Made by a program: the position numbers and the translations under genes. Positions 1 to 10,091 of a stretch of DNA of 64,000 nucleotides are shown one piece after another. Origin of the DNA: Rhodopirellula baltica SH 1 (GTDB lineage Bacteria > Planctomycetota > Planctomycetia > Pirellulales > Pirellulaceae); NCBI RefSeq assembly GCF_000196115.1, contig NC_005027.1, forward strand, positions 7,064,001-7,128,000, in the 5' to 3' direction. How positions within the stretch are numbered: position 1 is the stretch's first letter; each line of letters starts with the position of its first letter. The notes under the pieces are model-generated. The model was not told the DNA's origin. It ran no database searches and saw nothing but the letters and a program-made list of their open reading frames with translations.

Positions 1-653
1 GTCGCCGGTTTGTGGGGTGCTTTGAAGCTGATCGACAAACAGAACGGTTGGTCTTGTTTCGTCGCTTCGCGGATGACGTCTTTCCCGAAGGCTGCGTAAG
101 AAAGCGTGGAGTGGGGATACTGTTTGGCATACTTCCGCATCGACTCATTTTTGGCGGTCGCGTAGTTCGTTTGGCCCGGACCGCCGCCCCAAAAATCAAA
201 GTCGTCTTCGCACAAACCTTTGCCGTCCACGACCAGTCCAAACTTGCCCGCGAATGCGGTGAGATAACCTGCCTCGCGCAGGAGAACCGGATATGACTTG
301 GCCCAAACTTCTTGACGCATGTTTCCGTGTTCGAAATTGCAGCCAGTTTTGTATTCGTACATGCCTGTAAACACATTGGCCCGGCTGGCCATGCAGATTG
401 CCGTGGTGTTGTAGTGCTTGTCAAACAGCACGCCATCGCGAGCGAGTTGGTCCATGCTGGGTGTCAGGACGTCTTGGTTCCCATAGCAGCCAACGGAGTA
501 GGTGGATTGGTCGTCCGCGAACAGGAAGACGATGTTGGGTGATGTTTTGGCGTTGTTCGTCTCGGTGCGTTCGTTTTGTTGAGCGGACGCGGGGATGCCA
601 AACGTTCCGCAAGCGAACAGGACGCCGAGGATGAGAGCAAGGTAGTGATTCAT
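1..653 (-). CDS. Sulfatase, N-terminal part (cut by window edge)
   Basis: Reading leftward from an ATG at 653, the frame stays open to base 1, giving 218 residues of a type I sulfatase. A signal peptide ([16 protein letters not shown]...ASA) is followed by [12 protein letters not shown], whose paired aspartates bind the metal in this family. [12 protein letters not shown] carries the C-x-A-S-R core in which Cys becomes formylglycine. Sulfatases hydrolyse sulfate esters of polysaccharides; this one is probably exported. It starts 8 bases after the beta-helix gene ends, so the two are likely co-transcribed. The substrate cannot be read from this fragment. The C-terminal half lies outside the window. 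Confidence 0.93.
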   Translation of the reverse strand, partial: MNHYLALILGVLFACGTFGIPASAQQNERTETNNAKTSPNIVFLFADDQSTYSVGCYGNQDVLTPSMDQLARDGVLFDKHYNTTAICMASRANVFTGMYEYKTGCNFEHGNMRQEVWAKSYPVLLREAGYLTAFAGKFGLVVDGKGLCEDDFDFWGGGPGQTNYATAKNESMRKYAKQYPHSTLSYAAFGKDVIREATKQDQPFCLSISFKAPHKPA

Positions 654-661
654 AGGAGGGT

Positions 662-2881
662 TCATTGAAGAGGTTCTTGGAGATGTTCGGAGGAGTCTTC
701 TTTGATCAGCCCGGCCTTTGTATGGTCCCAACCCGCAAAGCCTAAACGTAGTGCCGGGGAATCCAGGCTCAGTCGGAAGTCGCCATTGGCGGGATCCACA
801 AACAACGGATCGACGGCCAAGCTTTGCGTGTCGACCCCGTCTCGCCTTTGCTTTTCTAACATCTGCTCGCCCAAGGCAGGGTCGCTGGCGCAATAGTAGA
901 TGTTGTGATCGGTGTCGGCGTCTTTGGATCGAGCCAAGGCCCTGCCTCGCCGATCCTCACTGGTTCTGCCTTTGCCAGGAGGCAACTCATCGATGAACGT
1001 GCAGACGTCTGACGAGGAGTAGAAAATGTTCCGCTGGATCGTTGCTCCGGTGAGCGGGCCTTCGCGAACCGAGAGGTAATAACCTCGAGGCGGAGCGATG
1101 ATGTCGGCCACGATGTTGTTCTCAACACGCGTGTTCAACTTCATCAGGATGCCTTGGGACGTGCACTTGTAGATCAGGTTCTCAGCAATCAGCGTGTCGC
1201 GTTGTCCGCCGTCAGTGCGAATCGCGGCTTGCATGATCATCGGAGCAACGAGGTGATGAATGTAGTTGCGGCGAATCACGTTCCCTGAACCTGCTCCGCG
1301 AATGTAGATCGCGTTGCCGTCGCCGAGCATCTCCATCGCGTGGTGGATCTCGTTGCGTTCGATCTGGTTGCCGCGCGTGTGCAGGTAGGGAAGCACGTCT
1401 TCCTGTTTCGGGTTCTTCGGCAGGGATCCGATCTCGTGCCGGCGAATGGTTCGTCCGAGTTCTCTGCCTTGACGGCGGAAGAAATCCGTCATGCAACCGG
1501 AGAGAATGATTCCGGTGTAGGGAGTGTTGTGGACAAGGTTGTTCGCGACACGATTTTCGCTGCTCTGCCAAAGCATGATCCCCGGCGAGTGCGAATGGAT
1601 GCGACCAGTGTGGTGGATGTGGTTGTTGAAGATGACGTTTCCACCATTCACATCTTTGGTGCCCGGGCCGTAACCGCACAATAGAACGCCAGCACCTCCC
1701 ATGTGCTCGATCACGTTGCTGTCAATCACGTTGTATCGCCCATGCAGGTCGACACGAATCGCGGATCCACCGCTGTGAGCAAAGTGGCACTGCTGGATCG
1801 TGCAACGTTCTGTTCCCCGCAACCGGACCAGCGCGTTGGCTTTGTCGTGCATGTCCCAGTCGTGCTGCAATCCCGCGTCGTCGGGAGCGATGCTGAATCT
1901 TTCGCCGTGCGTGAAAGTCAGACCACGCAAGCAGAGGTTTGTCACTGGAATGTCGCGAGGCCCTTCCTTGTCAATCTTGCCTTCGATGCGGATTAATTCC
2001 TTTAGCGTTGGTGCCAAGATTGGCGAATCGTTTCGCGGCCAAAGATAGAGTTTGCCGGTTTGGGTGTTCAGAGCCCATTCGCCTGGCTCATCGAGTTCCT
2101 CCAGGGCATTTTCTACCCAGCATGAATTGGTTGTTTTGAGGAAGTGAAGCGGGTTCATCGCATAGGTCGCGTCGATCGACGTTCGGGCGATCTGCTTTTG
2201 TTCATCCACTGACTTCAGCGGCAGGATGTTCACAATCCACGCATGATGCGGACGAACGACGATTTCGATGTCTTCGACGTTGGGCCAGTTCTTCAGGCGA
2301 CCAGCCGGAAAGTGCAGCTCGTTGCGACTGCCACCTTTCAGAGGAATGAATCCTCGCGATCGGGCTCGCGGCAGCATGCCCTCCGCATCGAAGAGTGTGT
2401 GGAATCGGCCGGAGACATTCGCGACCTTGACCTTGTCGAAGGCTTTTTCAGGCAGACCGGGTGGGGCCGTTGTGACTGGTTTCCAATCCGTGATTGCTTG
2501 TCCGGAACTGAACACGGGGGTCTCGCCCGGGTAAGCCGCATAAGTGACGGTCGAACCAGGGTGACCGGAATCCTCCAGTCCGAAGTCCACCGTTTTCGCC
2601 AGTCGATACGTGCCGCCGCGAATCAGGACAAGGACATCGCCAGCACGGTTCTCGCCCGAGCTTCGAATCGCGTCGCGAGCTCTCGTAAGTGTTGCGAATG
2701 GTCCGTCGGATTGGGAATCGTTTGGTTCCGCAAGCGTGCCGGACCAGTTGTCACGACCTTCGAGCGAGACATAGAAATCGGCCGAAGGTTCGGCGGCGCA
2801 ACAATCACCCTCTGTCATCGAGATCGCCAACAGGATCAGGAGGCAGAATCGGAACGAGTTCAGCTTTGCTTTGCAGGTCAC
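662..2881 (-). CDS. Secreted right-handed beta-helix (pectate-lyase-like) protein
   Basis: About 739 residues from a proposed GTG start at 2881, which places a hydrophobic signal segment ([12 protein letters not shown]) at the N-terminus. The frame is open to 3217, but a longer start would run into the divergent regulator gene. [15 protein letters not shown] and [15 protein letters not shown] are typical openings of parallel beta-helix carbohydrate proteins. Repeated Asn/His-rich turns such as NHIHHTGRI and NEIHHAMEM occupy the middle. This fold is common in polysaccharide lyases and hydrolases, but no specific catalytic site is evident. The downstream sulfatase and upstream XylR-type regulator suggest a role in using a sulfated polysaccharide (inference). 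Confidence 0.82.
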   Translation of the reverse strand: MTCKAKLNSFRFCLLILLAISMTEGDCCAAEPSADFYVSLEGRDNWSGTLAEPNDSQSDGPFATLTRARDAIRSSGENRAGDVLVLIRGGTYRLAKTVDFGLEDSGHPGSTVTYAAYPGETPVFSSGQAITDWKPVTTAPPGLPEKAFDKVKVANVSGRFHTLFDAEGMLPRARSRGFIPLKGGSRNELHFPAGRLKNWPNVEDIEIVVRPHHAWIVNILPLKSVDEQKQIARTSIDATYAMNPLHFLKTTNSCWVENALEELDEPGEWALNTQTGKLYLWPRNDSPILAPTLKELIRIEGKIDKEGPRDIPVTNLCLRGLTFTHGERFSIAPDDAGLQHDWDMHDKANALVRLRGTERCTIQQCHFAHSGGSAIRVDLHGRYNVIDSNVIEHMGGAGVLLCGYGPGTKDVNGGNVIFNNHIHHTGRIHSHSPGIMLWQSSENRVANNLVHNTPYTGIILSGCMTDFFRRQGRELGRTIRRHEIGSLPKNPKQEDVLPYLHTRGNQIERNEIHHAMEMLGDGNAIYIRGAGSGNVIRRNYIHHLVAPMIMQAAIRTDGGQRDTLIAENLIYKCTSQGILMKLNTRVENNIVADIIAPPRGYYLSVREGPLTGATIQRNIFYSSSDVCTFIDELPPGKGRTSEDRRGRALARSKDADTDHNIYYCASDPALGEQMLEKQRRDGVDTQSLAVDPLFVDPANGDFRLSLDSPALRLGFAGWDHTKAGLIKEDSSEHLQEPLQ

Positions 2882-3088
2882 TGGATCAGTTTCTCTTGGA
2901 CTTTTGACAAGCCATCTTCGTCGGAACGCTTCGTGATCGTTTGGGTTTGCATCTCGGTTTTGGGAGCGGTTTCGAGGCTCCTGATTGTTTGCGACAGCGG
3001 CAAACAGGCAGTATAGTGGCCCGAAGTGCTGTGTTAGTGGCGTTGTACCTTTCACTTTGCGTCTTTTACTGGAACATGTGCGACACTC

Positions 3089-4300
3089 ATGGCGACAGGC
3101 GCATCGGATACGAAGTGTGTCGCACTGCTCATCGAGTCCTCTCGCGCCTATGGTCGAGGACTCTTGCGTGGGATTGCTGCTTACGCGCAGGACCAGGGTG
3201 ATTGGTCGCTCCGACACCAGGAAATGACGATCAACGCGGATCCACCTTCTTGGCTTTCGCGGTGGCAGGGTGACGGTGTGCTCGTTCGGGCTGAGACGCC
3301 AAAGATGATTCGAGCCATTCAGGACTTGGGGCTTCCGGTCATTGATCTCAGATGTTGGCGATCAGCGGGAAAGATTCCTGGCTTTGATACCGATCCAGCG
3401 TCGGTCGTGAGGCTCGCCGTCGACCATCTGCGAGATCGTGGGTACACACAATTTGGTTTCTGCGGTTTTGGGGGAGCAAACTACTCCGACCGTCGGCTCA
3501 CTGAAATGCGAAAGTATGTCCGTTCACTGGGGCATGATGTTGTTGCCTATGAGTCACCCGGTCCCGTTCATGCGACGACGTTTGATGCCGAGCAAAGCGG
3601 GATGCTTGACGAAGTCGGTTTGGGACGATGGCTCAAATCACTTGCCAAACCCGTTGGCGTATTGGCTTGCAACGACATCCGAGCGCAGCAGTTATTGAAT
3701 GCGTGCCACGAATGCAATATTCATGTTCCCGATGAAATCGCTGTGGTTGGAGTCGACAATGACGATGTGATTTGTCCTTTGTGCTCTCCACCGCTGACGA
3801 GCGTCGAACCTAATACGCAGAAAATCGGGTACGAAGCGGCAGCGATGCTGGACCGGATGATGTCGGGTGAGATCGTTCCGGCCGAGCTCACCTGGGTTCC
3901 GGCTCGGCGAATCGTCGTGCGTGGTTCGACTGATTCGATACCGGTGGATGACGCCGAATTCATCAAGGCCTACCGGTTCATTCGCGAAAACGCTTGCCGT
4001 GGGGTGTCGGTGCAGGATGTTGCCGATGCGGTGCCGATGTCCAGACGATCACTCGAACGTCGGATGAGAACCTATTTGGATCAATCGCCATCGGATCTGA
4101 TCGCGTCAATTCGTTTGGCTCGAATCAAAGAGTTGCTCGAGACCACTTCTCAACCGCTGAAGAAAATCGCCAGGCTCACCGGATTCAACTATGACGAGCA
4201 CATGGCGAAGTTCTTTAAGAAACTGACCGGGGTTCCTCCAGGTCACTACCGCCGAAAACATCGTCTGGAATCAATCGCAGACGATGATCTCGATCCTTAG
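3089..4300 (+). CDS. XylR-type transcriptional regulator (sugar-binding domain plus AraC HTH)
   Basis: 403 residues. Residues about 8-280 form a LacI/periplasmic-binding-protein-like effector domain, with CVALLIESSRAYGRGLLRG at the start and VGVDNDDVICPLCSPPLTS near its end. Residues about 295-395 form an AraC-type double helix-turn-helix with ISVQDVADAVPMSRRSLERR-like and FNYDEHMAKFFKKLTG segments. This is the arrangement of E. coli XylR. It is divergent from the beta-helix/sulfatase pair across about 200 bases, so it probably controls them in response to a sugar; the ligand is unknown. It converges with the lipoprotein gene, the two stops being only 4 bases apart. Confidence 0.9.
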   Translation: MATGASDTKCVALLIESSRAYGRGLLRGIAAYAQDQGDWSLRHQEMTINADPPSWLSRWQGDGVLVRAETPKMIRAIQDLGLPVIDLRCWRSAGKIPGFDTDPASVVRLAVDHLRDRGYTQFGFCGFGGANYSDRRLTEMRKYVRSLGHDVVAYESPGPVHATTFDAEQSGMLDEVGLGRWLKSLAKPVGVLACNDIRAQQLLNACHECNIHVPDEIAVVGVDNDDVICPLCSPPLTSVEPNTQKIGYEAAAMLDRMMSGEIVPAELTWVPARRIVVRGSTDSIPVDDAEFIKAYRFIRENACRGVSVQDVADAVPMSRRSLERRMRTYLDQSPSDLIASIRLARIKELLETTSQPLKKIARLTGFNYDEHMAKFFKKLTGVPPGHYRRKHRLESIADDDLDP

Positions 4301-4304
4301 CTCG

Positions 4305-4490
4305 CTATTCGGCGGGCACGGATTCGTCGTAGCCCGCGTCCGAATTGGTCGCCGCCAGCTCGGCTTCGTACTTGGCCAGATCGTCCGCGGTGGCGCCTTC
4401 GGTGGCGAGTGCGTTCTGGTCCGACCCGCCGCATCCTGACAGGACACAAGCAACCATCATCACAAGAAAGCATTTTAAAACTGAAGTCAT
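4305..4490 (-). CDS. Small lipoprotein
   Basis: 61 residues from the ATG at 4490; an in-frame extension to 4544 is possible. The N-terminus MTSVLKCFLVMMVACVLSGCG is a lipoprotein signal with LSGC as lipobox, so Cys would be lipidated after cleavage. The mature part is about 40 residues, acidic and Ala-rich, with no recognised domain. It lies just downstream of the DUF1559 gene on the same strand. Such small lipoproteins often accompany DUF1559 genes in planctomycetes (established pattern as I recall it), which supports it being real. Function unknown. Confidence 0.75.
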   Translation of the reverse strand: MTSVLKCFLVMMVACVLSGCGGSDQNALATEGATADDLAKYEAELAATNSDAGYDESVPAE

Positions 4491-4586
4491 CGTTGGTTTC
4501 TCGTCTGAGTTTGTTGTTTTAGAAATGATGTTTCCGCCCATCACTTCAATCTTGATGGGCAGAAGCGAGTTTACATCGATCGGTTG

Positions 4587-5786
4587 TTAAAACTCTTCCG
4601 TTGTTTCTTTGGAAGCACGTGTTCCGAGAGCACCCCACAACCCGTAGGGACTCGCCGAGCCCGGCACATTGTTTTGCCAAATGTTTTCGGCGTTGGAATT
4701 TCCGGCTTCGATCGAATCGGTGACAAACCGAACGGCTCCGTCACCCATCAGAACATGTGCACCGCCTTGGTGCCGGCTGGAGACCGTTGCGACCAACGTC
4801 GTTCCCAGGGCGTTGAAGCGACCACATGCTTCCCGGTTGGGTGGAAGGATGGTCGTTACCCCGGACATGAGCGGCAAATAGTCAGCCCAGCGATGGCCAC
4901 GTGCAAAGTTGCGGCGGTTTTGTTGTTGCCACTCCGGCAGCCAAAATTGCGGCCGCTCTGGATCGACGTAGCCATTGTCCGTGCAGATGTTGGGATTGCG
5001 ACGCAGTGCCGCCAAACCAAACGGACCCGAGTTGCCGCCATTGGTTGCAACGCTGTTGCCTCGTTTGTCGCCATCTTGCAAAGCCGTGATCATCTCGCCC
5101 ATCGCGATGGTATTGGAGAGACCATCGAGCGTGTCGCGAAACTTGGAGTCTTGCAAAGGCATGAAGAACCCACGGTGTGCCGCGCGGGCTTGCCGTGCGC
5201 GACCGTTGGTGATTGCTGTCCGGTTGTTGTTGTAAGGACCGAAGTGCAATTGCCAAATCGAATCACCCAGGCACGCACCGTAGTTGGTTCGTCCCAGCGC
5301 GGGTAAACCACGGCCGGGATCACTCGGGCAACGGAAGGTTGGGATCTCATTGACCCATGGCGTGTATTGAATTTGATCTGGGGTTGGTCCCATTGCTGGC
5401 CACGGTGGCGATTGAACGCCACCATCGGTTCGTTGCGTGCTGGGGTTCGAAATCTGTTCCCACAAACCTTGCTGTTCGATGTAAGGCAACATCGGAACCA
5501 AAGCACTCAAACGCACTCGGTTGCCTGTGGTTGATGTTCTGAACCAGGCGTCCGGCGGCTCCGGATTGGTTCCAGCACCATGAGTGGGCATTTGGTTGAA
5601 AGCGGAATGGTAATTGTGAATCGCCAAACCCATTTGCTTGAAGTTGTTGCTGCAACTCATTCGCCGTGCGGCTTCGCGGGCAGCTTGCACCGCGGGAAGA
5701 AGCAATCCGACGAGTACGCCGATAATTGCGATGACGACGAGGAGTTCAACCAATGTGAAACCACGTCGTTGCCTTTAGTACGTCAT
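4587..5786 (-). pseudogene. DUF1559 prepilin-like protein with a stop at codon 4
   Basis: The body is a typical DUF1559 protein: a type II pseudopilin N-terminus (GFTLVELLVVIAIIGVLVG), then AAREAARRMSCSNNFKQMG, and a C-terminal HQGGAHVLMGDGAVRF signature. The expected start is the ATG at 5784-5786, which has AGGGG 5 bases upstream. From it the reading is M-T-Y-stop-R-Q-R-R-G-F-T-L, with TAA at 5775-5777 where a codon such as AAA would restore the leader. The only other start is TTG at 5753, giving 388 residues but no prepilin leader or G|F cleavage site. So it is either a one-base nonsense allele, a sequencing error, or a gene using TTG and no longer processed. Confidence 0.82.
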
Positions 5787-6718
5787 AACGATCCCCTGTT
5801 TGAATACGCTCAATGAATAGCAGTCATCCAATTTCTGAACGACGAATAAGCATGGGGGAAAAAGCGAGGGGCTTGATAAGACCGTGCAAACTTTCGTGTC
5901 TTCCATTGTTAGGTCGAATGACCTTCGACAGATGCCGATGACTGAGGACTCTTAATGAAAGCTATCGATAGTCCAACTGACAAACAATGAAGTTCCGCGG
6001 CCCTCTTATGTCCTTTTGCGACTGGCTGCGGTGGGTTGTTTCGCGGTATGGGCAAGTAGCGTTGGTTTGGCCGCCGATGCTTGCCGGGCAGGTTTCAGAA
6101 TGAGCGTTTGTGGTGGTCTGACAACTTGACGTCGTCGATCTCCGACATTGCACACTTAAAACACCAATTGGTTGCGGTCTCTCTTCTTTGATTCGCACTC
6201 ATGGAGATTGAATGGTTGAGGTGTTATGGGGCGACTTGTGACCGATAGAGTTGGACATCGCGTCGTTCGTTGTTACCTTGTTGTTTTGATGTGGCGATTG
6301 AACAAAGAGCCGCATTACCGGGCAAAACTTGTTGAGATCCACCTCGATTGCAACCAACGTCACCAACTGAAACGTCAACAGTGGCGGGATGCACGCAGTT
6401 CTGCTCGCTGGCTTGCTTTTGTACGCGGCTCAATCGTTGCCGAGGTTGGTCGAGTACGCTCGCAGAACGCATCGATTCGCTTTGAGGCAATCCATTGTGC
6501 TCGCTCAAACAGCGTCTGCTCATCGGTAGCGGGTGCTGATGCCGTTCGTCGCGAAAGTTTCTTTACAATGCGACAGGGATATCGCGTAATCGTCGAGCGA
6601 TTGCATTGACGTCATCTCGAGGGGCGGCTTCAATTTACGCACCATGAATGGACGCTGAACAAGTTTTGCATAGGCGGTTATGCAGGCGTAATGTCGGAAA
6701 TGAACGAGCGTTGTACGA
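5787..6718. other. Long intergenic region with no convincing gene
   Basis: About 930 bases between the divergent DUF1559 gene and the hybrid kinase. Short open frames on both strands lack family signatures and plausible residue composition. It must hold the promoters of both flanking genes, but I cannot point to a supported -35/-10 pair or a riboswitch fold. Confidence 0.5.
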
Positions 6719-9700
6719 ATGACGGACCCGGATTCTCCTCTGATTGTTGGCGTGGGAGCGTCTGTGGCAGGCCAAGAAGCGTTCAGGTTGTTGGCGGAAG
6801 CGTCATCGCGAATTGTTTGGATCGCTGATTGCGATGGCAAGTTCATTGAAGATTCGCCCAGTTGGCGTGCTTTCACAGGCCAAACCATCGACCAGTTGGC
6901 GAGCACGCGTTGGCTCGACACCGTGCATCCCGAGGATCAGCGATCAGTGGCCGACGCCCTGAAAGATTCGCGTCGTGATGGCGGTGTATCCGTCGAGTTT
7001 CGACTGCGGCGGCATGATGGGGCGTTCATTGGTGTGCAAGTTCAGGGTGTGCCTCAGCGTCAACCGGAAGGCTCGATTGATTGCTGGGTATTGATGAGCT
7101 CCGCCATCGATGACCCCGGGACGCATCAATCAAAGCAGGCCAGTTTGTCGGAATCGGCCGGTCAGCCGAAAACGGCTCGACAATCGGAAGCCGCCGAGCG
7201 AGAAGCTCATCTGCGGCGCGTCATCAATCACCAACTTGGTTTGGTTGGCGTGATCGATCGCGATGGCATACTTGTTGAGGTCGATGACCGAAGTTTGGAA
7301 ATCGCCAAAGTTGCTCGCCAAGATGTGATTGGAAAACACTTTGCCGAAGCGCCTTGGTGGACGTATGACCCGAGGGTTGCCGCCCGGGTGAGAGAGGCGA
7401 TGCAGCGAGCGTTTGCCGGCGAAGTGGTTCGGTTTGACGTGTCGTTGTTTGCGTACGGCGAGGAAGGTGTTCGCATCGATTTCATGATCGCACCGGTGAT
7501 CAACGACGAAGGTGAAGTCGAGTTCCTGATCCCATCCGGGACCGACATCCGAGACCGTCATCGGGCGGAAGTCGAGCTGCGCAAAAGCGAGCGACTTGTT
7601 CGCACGATCGCTGAGAATTCGACTCAGGGTTTGGTGATGATGGATGCCACCGGTCATGTGATCTATTGCAACCAGGCGTTGCTTGACATGACTGGTTTCG
7701 ATTCAGAAGAGATCCGATCGGCGCCGCTTCACGATTTGATTCACCATCACTATCCCGATGGGCGTCCATATCCGATGTCAGAGTGTCCGATCGACCGGGC
7801 ACTTCCGGAGGACTTTTCCGTTCGCGCTCATGAAGATCTGTTCTTTCGAAAAGATGGCAGTTCGTTTTCCGTTGTATGTGCGGCGAGTCCGATCTTTGAG
7901 GACGGCAAACCTGTCTCGACGGTGATTGAGGTTCGCGACACAACGGTTCAGAAGGCTCACGAAGTCGAACTCAAACGTGCTGCTGCTCGGCTGGACAAGT
8001 CGTTGGCGTTCGCTGGCATTGCCGCGTGGGGTTGGGACCATAGCGAACAGCGTTTGATTCTCGACGTGCCGCTCAGGCGGATGTGGGGTTTCGACGATGA
8101 GCAGGATGTCACGCTGGACGACTTTGCCCAGCGAATCACACCGAACCATCGCGATCGGGTGGTTGCATCGATCACCAATGCGATGAAGACCTTCTCGAGC
8201 TATCGGGAAGAGTACACGATTGATTTGCCGTCTGGGAATCAACGCTGGATTCGCGCGATCGGACAAGTGGTTGCCGACGGGAACGGCGGCATCGCGGACT
8301 TCTTCGGTGTCACGATGGACGTGACTGCTGATCTGCGACGGCAAGTCAAAGCACGAGTTCGTTCGGAGTTGTTGGAACAACTCAGCGAGTTGACAGACCC
8401 GGAAGCGATCATGCAACTGGCGACGCAGCGGATTCGAAAACACTTTTCCGCATCACGTTGCTACTTGGCTTACATCCGACTGGACGCTCAGACCACGGAA
8501 GTGTTCCACGAGTCGCACGACGAACATCTATCGCCAATCGTCGGGACTCATCAAATCAGAGACTTTCTGAACGACCATGAGATGCGAGAAATCGAATCGG
8601 GCAAACCGGTCCGAATCGATGACATCAGCCAATCAGGTCGAAGCTCGGAAAAAGTTCAGCAATTTGCGGACTTGGGAATCGCGGCGGTGACCCAGGGTTC
8701 CTTCGAAGCGACGAAGGTTTTGCATCGAACGTTGTTCATCACCAAAGACAAACCGTATCGATGGCGTGACGATGAGGTTCGTTTCTTAGACAACCTGACC
8801 GAGATGGTTTACCTGCGCATCGAGCGAGCTGAATCGCAGCTCGAACTCGAACAAGCCCGCGCGGTTGCCGAAGCGGCGAGCCAATCCAAGAGTGCATTCG
8901 TCGCGAACATGTCGCACGAGATTCGCACACCGATGACGGCGATCTTGGGTTATGCCGATTTGGTTCGGGACATGATCGAGGACCCGCAAGCCATTGAGCA
9001 TTTGGAGACGATCCGGCGGAACGGCGACTACCTTCTCGAAATCATCAACGACATATTGGATTTGTCGAAGATCGAAGCCGGCAAATTAGAAGTCAATCAC
9101 GAAAAGTTCGAGCCCGCCCGTTTGATCGAAGACGTCCGCAGCATCATGGAGGTGCGTGCGAAAGAAGGTGGGCTTTCGTTGGACGTTCAGTACATCGGTT
9201 TGCTGCCCAAAACGATCGAATCCGATGGGAAGCGATTGAAGCAGATCCTGATCAACTTGGTCGGCAATGCGATCAAGTTCACGCAGAAAGGCTGGGTGCA
9301 AATCCGAGTTCGATTCAACAAGTTGTTGCACATCGACATCGTCGACACTGGAATTGGGATGAGCGACGAACAACAGAAACGTTTGTTCAAACCGTTCTCG
9401 CAAGGCGATGCCAGTGTGACGCGGACCTTTGGAGGAACCGGTTTGGGGTTGGCGATCAGCAAACGGCTGACCGAGATGCTTGGCGGAACGATCATTGCCA
9501 GCAGCACGGAAGGCGTTGGCAGCACATTCACCGTGTCGGTCGCGGTCGGTGATTTGGCCGATGTCGCGATGGTAGACTATTCGCACACATTTGATGCCGA
9601 TCACGACGAAACATCGTCCAAATACGCCGATGGATCGCTGGGAACTGGCGTCAACCGGTTGGCGGGCGTTGAGAAACCGTTACGTTGCCATGTGCTGGTT

Positions 9701-10087
9701 GTCGACGACCGCCATGACATCCGTTTCCTCAGCCGAGCGTTGCTGACCAAAGCCGGGGCAACGGTTGACGAGTGCGAGGACGGACAACTCGCGGTTGATT
9801 ACATGACGGACCGGCTGAACAATGACGACTGTCCGGATTTGATCCTTCTGGACATGCAAATGCCCAACCTGGATGGATACGAAACCGCTCGGACGCTTCG
9901 TAGGATGGGTTATTCAGGATGGATCATTGCGCTCACCGCCGATGCCATGCAGGGTGACATGAACGAATGCTTGGAAGCGGGATGCAACGACTATCTTTCA
10001 AAACCGATCGACGCGAATCGAATGATTGGATTGATCGCCCAATTCACACAGTCGAATTCAGACGCGGTTGAACGCAAAGGCAATTGA
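6719..10087 (+). CDS. Hybrid sensor histidine kinase (4 PAS, GAF, HisKA, HATPase, receiver)
   Basis: 1122 residues without obvious transmembrane segments, so probably a cytoplasmic sensor. Four PAS-like units cover about residues 20-145, 160-285, 290-415 and 420-545; RWLDTVHPEDQ marks the first. A GAF-like domain spans about 550-710. The HisKA domain has [16 protein letters not shown] with phospho-acceptor His733, followed by an HATPase_c domain with [10 protein letters not shown] and [16 protein letters not shown]-terminal receiver begins VLVVDDRHD and carries phospho-acceptor Asp1045 in LILLDMQMPNLDG. It overlaps or abuts the KaiC-like gene and heads a three-gene operon. The PAS/GAF ligands are unknown. 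Confidence 0.93.
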   Translation: MTDPDSPLIVGVGASVAGQEAFRLLAEASSRIVWIADCDGKFIEDSPSWRAFTGQTIDQLASTRWLDTVHPEDQRSVADALKDSRRDGGVSVEFRLRRHDGAFIGVQVQGVPQRQPEGSIDCWVLMSSAIDDPGTHQSKQASLSESAGQPKTARQSEAAEREAHLRRVINHQLGLVGVIDRDGILVEVDDRSLEIAKVARQDVIGKHFAEAPWWTYDPRVAARVREAMQRAFAGEVVRFDVSLFAYGEEGVRIDFMIAPVINDEGEVEFLIPSGTDIRDRHRAEVELRKSERLVRTIAENSTQGLVMMDATGHVIYCNQALLDMTGFDSEEIRSAPLHDLIHHHYPDGRPYPMSECPIDRALPEDFSVRAHEDLFFRKDGSSFSVVCAASPIFEDGKPVSTVIEVRDTTVQKAHEVELKRAAARLDKSLAFAGIAAWGWDHSEQRLILDVPLRRMWGFDDEQDVTLDDFAQRITPNHRDRVVASITNAMKTFSSYREEYTIDLPSGNQRWIRAIGQVVADGNGGIADFFGVTMDVTADLRRQVKARVRSELLEQLSELTDPEAIMQLATQRIRKHFSASRCYLAYIRLDAQTTEVFHESHDEHLSPIVGTHQIRDFLNDHEMREIESGKPVRIDDISQSGRSSEKVQQFADLGIAAVTQGSFEATKVLHRTLFITKDKPYRWRDDEVRFLDNLTEMVYLRIERAESQLELEQARAVAEAASQSKSAFVANMSHEIRTPMTAILGYADLVRDMIEDPQAIEHLETIRRNGDYLLEIINDILDLSKIEAGKLEVNHEKFEPARLIEDVRSIMEVRAKEGGLSLDVQYIGLLPKTIESDGKRLKQILINLVGNAIKFTQKGWVQIRVRFNKLLHIDIVDTGIGMSDEQQKRLFKPFSQGDASVTRTFGGTGLGLAISKRLTEMLGGTIIASSTEGVGSTFTVSVAVGDLADVAMVDYSHTFDADHDETSSKYADGSLGTGVNRLAGVEKPLRCHVLVVDDRHDIRFLSRALLTKAGATVDECEDGQLAVDYMTDRLNNDDCPDLILLDMQMPNLDGYETARTLRRMGYSGWIIALTADAMQGDMNECLEAGCNDYLSKPIDANRMIGLIAQFTQSNSDAVERKGN

Positions 10088-10091
10088 CGAC

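Noticed and set aside
2243..3016. 257-residue rightward open frame
   Set aside because: Antisense to the beta-helix gene, with unnatural composition and no domain.
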